A stretch of DNA of 26,949 nucleotides from Sedimentisphaerales bacterium (lineage in GTDB: Bacteria; Planctomycetota; Phycisphaerae; Sedimentisphaerales; SG8-4). The notes under the pieces are model-generated. The model saw only the letters and a list, made by a program, of their open reading frames with translations. It made no database searches and was not told where the DNA came from. This document shows positions 23,609 through 26,949 of this stretch, in pieces. Position numbers and translations under genes: made by a program. Where the stretch lies: NCBI GenBank assembly GCA_016932895.1, contig JAFGCA010000652.1, positions 1-26,949 on the forward strand. The letters run 5' to 3'. Position 1 is the first letter of the stretch. Each line of letters begins with the position of its first letter.

Positions 23609-26203
23609 TTACTTTTCGCTTTTTGCCCCGTGGGCGATGAGGAGTTCGATGATTTCGGTATAGCCTCTTTCCTGGGCCAGGGTCATGGTGTTCCGGCGGG
23701 TTTTCTGGGCCAGGGCCAGCGGGGTCCGGCCGGCGTTGTCCCTGGCATCTACCTCCGCGCCGCTGTCGACCAGGAGCTCTACCAGCTCGAGATTGCCGTT
23801 GACCGTTGCCGCGTGCAACAGAGTGGTACCGGATTCGTCCCTGGCGCGAACGTCGGCGCCTTGTGCGATGAGGAACTGGGCCAGTGGTGTAAAATCGCTT
23901 CGGAACGCGTCTTCTGCAAGTGCCAGCAGGGGAGTCACGCCGTGTTTGTTGGCGGCGTTGATGTCTGCACCGTTGGCCACGAGCAGTTCCACGATGTCCG
24001 GATACGGGCCGTACAACACGTCCCAGTGGCGAACGCAGCCGTTTTGAAGGGCACAGTGCAGGGATATACCTCCCACCCTGTCCCTGGCGTCCACGTCTGC
24101 GTCGTACGCCACCAAAAGCTCGACCAGATGGTCGTGTCCACACCAGGCGGCGCAATGAAGGGGCGTGATGCCGCTGCGGCCTTTCACGTTGGGATTGGCC
24201 CCGGCGGCCAGAAGCCGCCTGGTCACTTCGGCCTTATCGCTTCCCACCGCGACGAATAACGGCGTTTCCAGCACGGATCCCCGGTCGCTCGCCATGAAGT
24301 CCAGGAACACGCAGGATGGTTTGTTATCTCCCCAGGCAGCGTCTAATTGAGCACCGTTGCGGATGAGTGAGTTCGTCATCTCGGCATGTCCGTGTTCTGC
24401 GGCCAGATGCAAGGGCGAAGCGCCGTCACCACTCTTGAGATTCACGTCGGCTCCCCTGGAGATCAACAGCGTCGCCGCCTCTACCTGGTCGGCCTTCACC
24501 GCGACGTGAAGAGGAGTCTCGCCACATACGTTCTTCTCGTTGACATCCGCACCCGCCTCACATAGTTCTGCGATCCTCTCTCTGTCGGAGATGCAGGCGG
24601 CCAGATGGATGCCGACGGACGATTCCCGTCCGGCCAGGAGTCTTGCGATCTCCACATGGCTCTCGGTCACGGCGATATCGACGGGGCTTCGACCTTTGGC
24701 ATTCCTGGTGGCTGTCTTCGCCCCGTGCTGCAGAAGGCATTTGACCGCGTCTTTCTCTCCACAGAACACGGCCAGGTGCAGCGGTGTGCAACCATCCTGT
24801 CGAACGGCGTCGATCTCGGCCCCGTGGGCGATCAGGAGCTCCACCAGGTCTGCGTGTCCGTAGTAGGCGGCGTCGTGGAGGGGATACGGGCCGCCGGTCC
24901 GGAGAATCTCAGGCCTTTGCCAGGGCAGTACGGGCTCAACCTTCCTGGCATTGACGTCGGCCCCGTGGGCAATCAGGAGTTCGGCTACCTCCTTCTGTCC
25001 CGACTGGACCGCCCAGTGCAACGGCGATCCAACGCTCTCTCCGAGTGGAGGTGACGTCGTCATCTTGTCGGCGCGGGCACCCTTCTCCAGGAGAAGCTCC
25101 ACAAGTTCGCGCCGTCCCAACTTTGCCGCTATATGCAGAGGGGTAGCTCCGAATCTGCTCTCTGCGTTTACGTCGGCGCCTTTTGCGATAAGCACCCGCG
25201 CCGTATCTACGGTCGCGGCCTCGGCTGGTCCGCCAGAATCGTCCGCGTTTCCGGGCCACTTACGTCTGACGCCGTCGATCGACCGACTAAGGTAGAAGCC
25301 TCCTTCGGCCGCGTAATGCAGGGCGGTCTTGCCGTCCATGCCTTTGGCACGGACGTTGGCGCCGTGCTCCACAAGCAAGGCAACGATGTCTTTCCGCCCG
25401 CGTTCGGCCGCCAGCACGAGCGCAGGTTGCTGGTAGTGGCCCCTGCGATTAACGTCCGCTCCCCGGTCGATCAGGAGTTTGGCGACGCCGGTCTGACCTG
25501 CCCGCGCGGCGACGTGCAGGGGCGTGTCCCCATCATCGCCACGGTCATTGACGTTGGCGCCAGCGTCGAGCAGTGCAGCGACTTCCCGGACGTCCCCCAT
25601 GCAGGCGGCCGTATGCAGCGTGAGCTTGGCCTCGTCGGAAGCCAGGAGTCGTACGATTGCGGGGTATCCTTCTTGCGTCGCCACGACGATGGGCGTGTCT
25701 CCAGACTGGTCCGTGTGGTCCGTTTGGGCCCCGTGATCCATGAGGTACTTGACCACATCCGTGCGGCCCTTGACTGCGGCCCGGTGCAGTGCGGTCTGGC
25801 CCCTTCGGTCGGGGATGTCCATGTCGGCTCCGTGTGAAACCAGCAGTTTCACGATCTCGACACGGCCATCCTCAGCCGCCATGTGCAGAGTCGTGCCCTT
25901 CCAGCCGTGCTTCGGGTAAGGATCGGCCCCTCGACGCAGAAGCAGCGCAACGATCTCCGCGTCACCGGCTCCCACGGCGGCGACCAACGGGATGGAGTGC
26001 CTGTATTCCTCGTTGACGTCCGCGCCTTCGTGAGTGAGGCGACCCACGGTTTCCCTGTCACCGTCTCGAATCGCCTTGAAAAGCGCTCGTGTGGGTGCGA
26101 AAGAGGTTCGCAAGGGCGCCCCGGACGGTCGCGCTTTCAACGGGTAGGTGGAGAAAACAATGCAGGTAATCAGGACGATTCGCGATGTCAGTGCCTTTCT
26201 CAT
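23609..26203 (-). CDS. Exported protein with about 23 ankyrin repeats
   Basis: An 864-aa protein with a basic start (M-R-K-A-L-T-S-R) and a hydrophobic stretch to about residue 20 that fits a Sec signal peptide, with the rest almost wholly ankyrin repeats. I count about 23, most 33 residues with T-P-L-H-x-A-A and G-A-D-V-N. Repeats 9, 11 and 17 carry insertions of about 14-25 residues, and repeats 5 and 14 are short (about 24). No enzyme domain is visible. The start at 26203 is chosen because AGAGG lies about ten bases upstream; ATG 26212 would have it too close. The repeats bind proteins in other contexts; the partner here is unknown. Convergent with the HEPN gene. Confidence 0.9.
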   Translation of the reverse strand: MRKALTSRIVLITCIVFSTYPLKARPSGAPLRTSFAPTRALFKAIRDGDRETVGRLTHEGADVNEEYRHSIPLVAAVGAGDAEIVALLLRRGADPYPKHGWKGTTLHMAAEDGRVEIVKLLVSHGADMDIPDRRGQTALHRAAVKGRTDVVKYLMDHGAQTDHTDQSGDTPIVVATQEGYPAIVRLLASDEAKLTLHTAACMGDVREVAALLDAGANVNDRGDDGDTPLHVAARAGQTGVAKLLIDRGADVNRRGHYQQPALVLAAERGRKDIVALLVEHGANVRAKGMDGKTALHYAAEGGFYLSRSIDGVRRKWPGNADDSGGPAEAATVDTARVLIAKGADVNAESRFGATPLHIAAKLGRRELVELLLEKGARADKMTTSPPLGESVGSPLHWAVQSGQKEVAELLIAHGADVNARKVEPVLPWQRPEILRTGGPYPLHDAAYYGHADLVELLIAHGAEIDAVRQDGCTPLHLAVFCGEKDAVKCLLQHGAKTATRNAKGRSPVDIAVTESHVEIARLLAGRESSVGIHLAACISDRERIAELCEAGADVNEKNVCGETPLHVAVKADQVEAATLLISRGADVNLKSGDGASPLHLAAEHGHAEMTNSLIRNGAQLDAAWGDNKPSCVFLDFMASDRGSVLETPLFVAVGSDKAEVTRRLLAAGANPNVKGRSGITPLHCAAWCGHDHLVELLVAYDADVDARDRVGGISLHCALQNGCVRHWDVLYGPYPDIVELLVANGADINAANKHGVTPLLALAEDAFRSDFTPLAQFLIAQGADVRARDESGTTLLHAATVNGNLELVELLVDSGAEVDARDNAGRTPLALAQKTRRNTMTLAQERGYTEIIELLIAHGAKSEK

Positions 26204-26412
26204 GTTTCGCATTCCTCTCAGTACGCCGTTCGTTGATTCTTCTTTCGGGCCGCCTGATTGCCTCGTCAAACTCGCGGTCGGCCGGCAGCCCGGCAACGTG
26301 GGTGACCTTCGTTCCGCAACATCCGCGCCTCAAAGCGTTCTCCCGTGCCTCTCCGATGCGGCTCTCCCGTCTCATGCGTCCGCAACGGCCGGGAGCCGAC
26401 TCTATCGCCATA

Positions 26413-26441
26413 ATCCTACCAGATCATAGTTTATCTGTCAT
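26413..26441 (-). promoter_or_regulatory. Candidate promoter for the ankyrin gene
   Basis: On the minus strand ATGACA (26436-26441), 17 bases, TAGGAT (26413-26418). Predicted start near 26406, giving a leader of about 200 bases. The gap 26204-26654 holds this promoter, the repeat at 26541-26610, the mutS promoter and no gene. Confidence 0.4.
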
Positions 26442-26540
26442 GGACTACTCTGGAAATCCCGGGCTAAGAATGCAATCGCGACGGAAAAGCGAATCAAAGC
26501 AGGTTCGCGGGGCAGGAAGATTCAACTGATCGAGAGACGT

Positions 26541-26610
26541 AGCGCTGAGCGGCGAGACCTTTTCGAGTACGATGCGTGAGGAGATTGCCTCGCTGCGCTC
26601 GCAATGACAG
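26541..26610. repeat. REP-type repeat upstream of mutS
   Basis: This stretch includes GAGATTGCCTCGCTGCGCTC followed by GCAATGACAG, with arms ATTGC (26584-26588) and GCAAT (26601-26605). The sequence resembles a hairpin repeat found in many unrelated bacterial genomes; its minus strand encodes the well-known false peptide C-E-R-S-E-A-I. It lies about 45-115 bases upstream of mutS. Confidence 0.55.
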
Positions 26611-26620
26611 GGAGCCGCGG

Positions 26621-26648
26621 TTGTCAGAACTCCCGCTTTCGGTATAAT
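26621..26648 (+). promoter_or_regulatory. Leaderless-type promoter of mutS
   Basis: TTGTCA (26621-26626), 16 bases, a perfect TATAAT (26643-26648), then the ATG six bases later at 26655. The spacing matches the MNT gene at 22816-22828. No ribosome binding site is visible. Confidence 0.55.
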
Positions 26649-26654
26649 CGCTTC

Positions 26655-26949
26655 ATGGCGAAACCGAAAAAAGAATTGAGCCCGGCGATGAAGCAGTTTC
26701 ATCACTTCAAGGAGCAGCACCCGGACTGCATCCTTTTCTTTCGCATGGGCGACTTCTATGAGACGTTTTACGAGGACGCCAGGACCTGTTCGAAGGTGTT
26801 GGGCCTGACGCTGACGAGCCGGGACAAGGGCAGCGCTAATCCGATTCCGCTGGCGGGCGTGCCTTATCACGCCATCGACGGCTATCTCAAGAAGATGCTC
26901 CAGGCGGGCTATCGCGTGGCGGTCTGCGAGCAGGTCGAGGACCCCAAGA
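26655..26949 (+). CDS. mutS: DNA mismatch repair protein MutS, N-terminal part
   Basis: The gene runs off the right edge; 98 codons are visible. They encode the MutS domain I start: P-A-M-K-Q-F near residue 10, then [12 protein letters not shown], which contains the Phe-x-Glu-like mismatch-reading region, and later [10 protein letters not shown] and [10 protein letters not shown]. MutS recognises mispaired bases and starts repair. The ATG at 26655 follows TATAAT by six bases, so the message is probably leaderless. Confidence 0.95.
   Translation, partial: MAKPKKELSPAMKQFHHFKEQHPDCILFFRMGDFYETFYEDARTCSKVLGLTLTSRDKGSANPIPLAGVPYHAIDGYLKKMLQAGYRVAVCEQVEDPK

Noticed and set aside
26445..26870. Minus-strand frame encoding [12 protein letters not shown]
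   Set aside because: This is the well-known false peptide made by translating the REP-type repeat, and it runs antisense to mutS.

Overview
The window looks like chromosomal DNA of a Planctomycetota bacterium, most likely Phycisphaerae/Sedimentisphaerales-like. Reasons: high GC; a secreted malectin-domain glycan enzyme next to a Tat-exported sulfatase; a ceramidase-family lipoprotein; a sialate O-acetylesterase; large SYLF and ankyrin proteins on the export route; and housekeeping genes in unusual neighbourhoods. This placement is inference from gene content; no rRNA or tRNA was seen.

Layout. 1-3.3 kb: start of a leftward lipoprotein gene, divergent from a ceramidase-family lipoprotein, then a 56-aa lipoprotein with a good sigma70-type promoter and a CRP-like palindrome. 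3.3-6 kb: SYLF-domain lipoprotein (-), small Cys-rich protein (+), radical SAM protein (-). 6.1-10.7 kb: operon of a 1025-aa malectin-containing carbohydrate-active protein and a sulfatase. 10.8-12.6 kb (-): rnpA, then a MerR regulator overlapping an MlaD/MCE gene. 12.9-16.4 kb (-): two tandem CPA2-type antiporters, each ending in a CBS pair. 16.6-19.2 kb: sialate O-acetylesterase (-) divergent from a TlpA-like lipoprotein (+), with nearly identical promoters. 19.3-22.8 kb (+): rpmA, obgE, coaX and a short mnmE-like gene. 22.8-23.5 kb (+): MNT/HEPN toxin-antitoxin-like pair. 23.6-26.2 kb (-): exported protein with about 23 ankyrin repeats. 26.65 kb to the edge (+): start of mutS.

How the genes fit together. 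The exported glycan enzymes (ceramidase-like amidase, malectin protein, sulfatase, acetylesterase) suit breakdown of sulfated or acetylated polysaccharides and glycolipids. The right half is information processing (rnpA, rpmA, obgE, mnmE-like, mutS) with a small accessory island (MNT/HEPN) next to a truncated MnmE. Palindromic dispersed repeats surround rnpA and lie upstream of mutS; one supplies the last codons of rnpA.

Points most worth checking: the two TATAAT-N6-ATG leaderless-type starts (MNT gene and mutS), the MnmE homologue without its C-terminal Cys motif, the ceramidase homologue with Ala at the nucleophile position, the higher-order duplication inside the ankyrin protein, the matched divergent promoters at 18.3-18.5 kb, and the six-Cys small protein at 4.1 kb.
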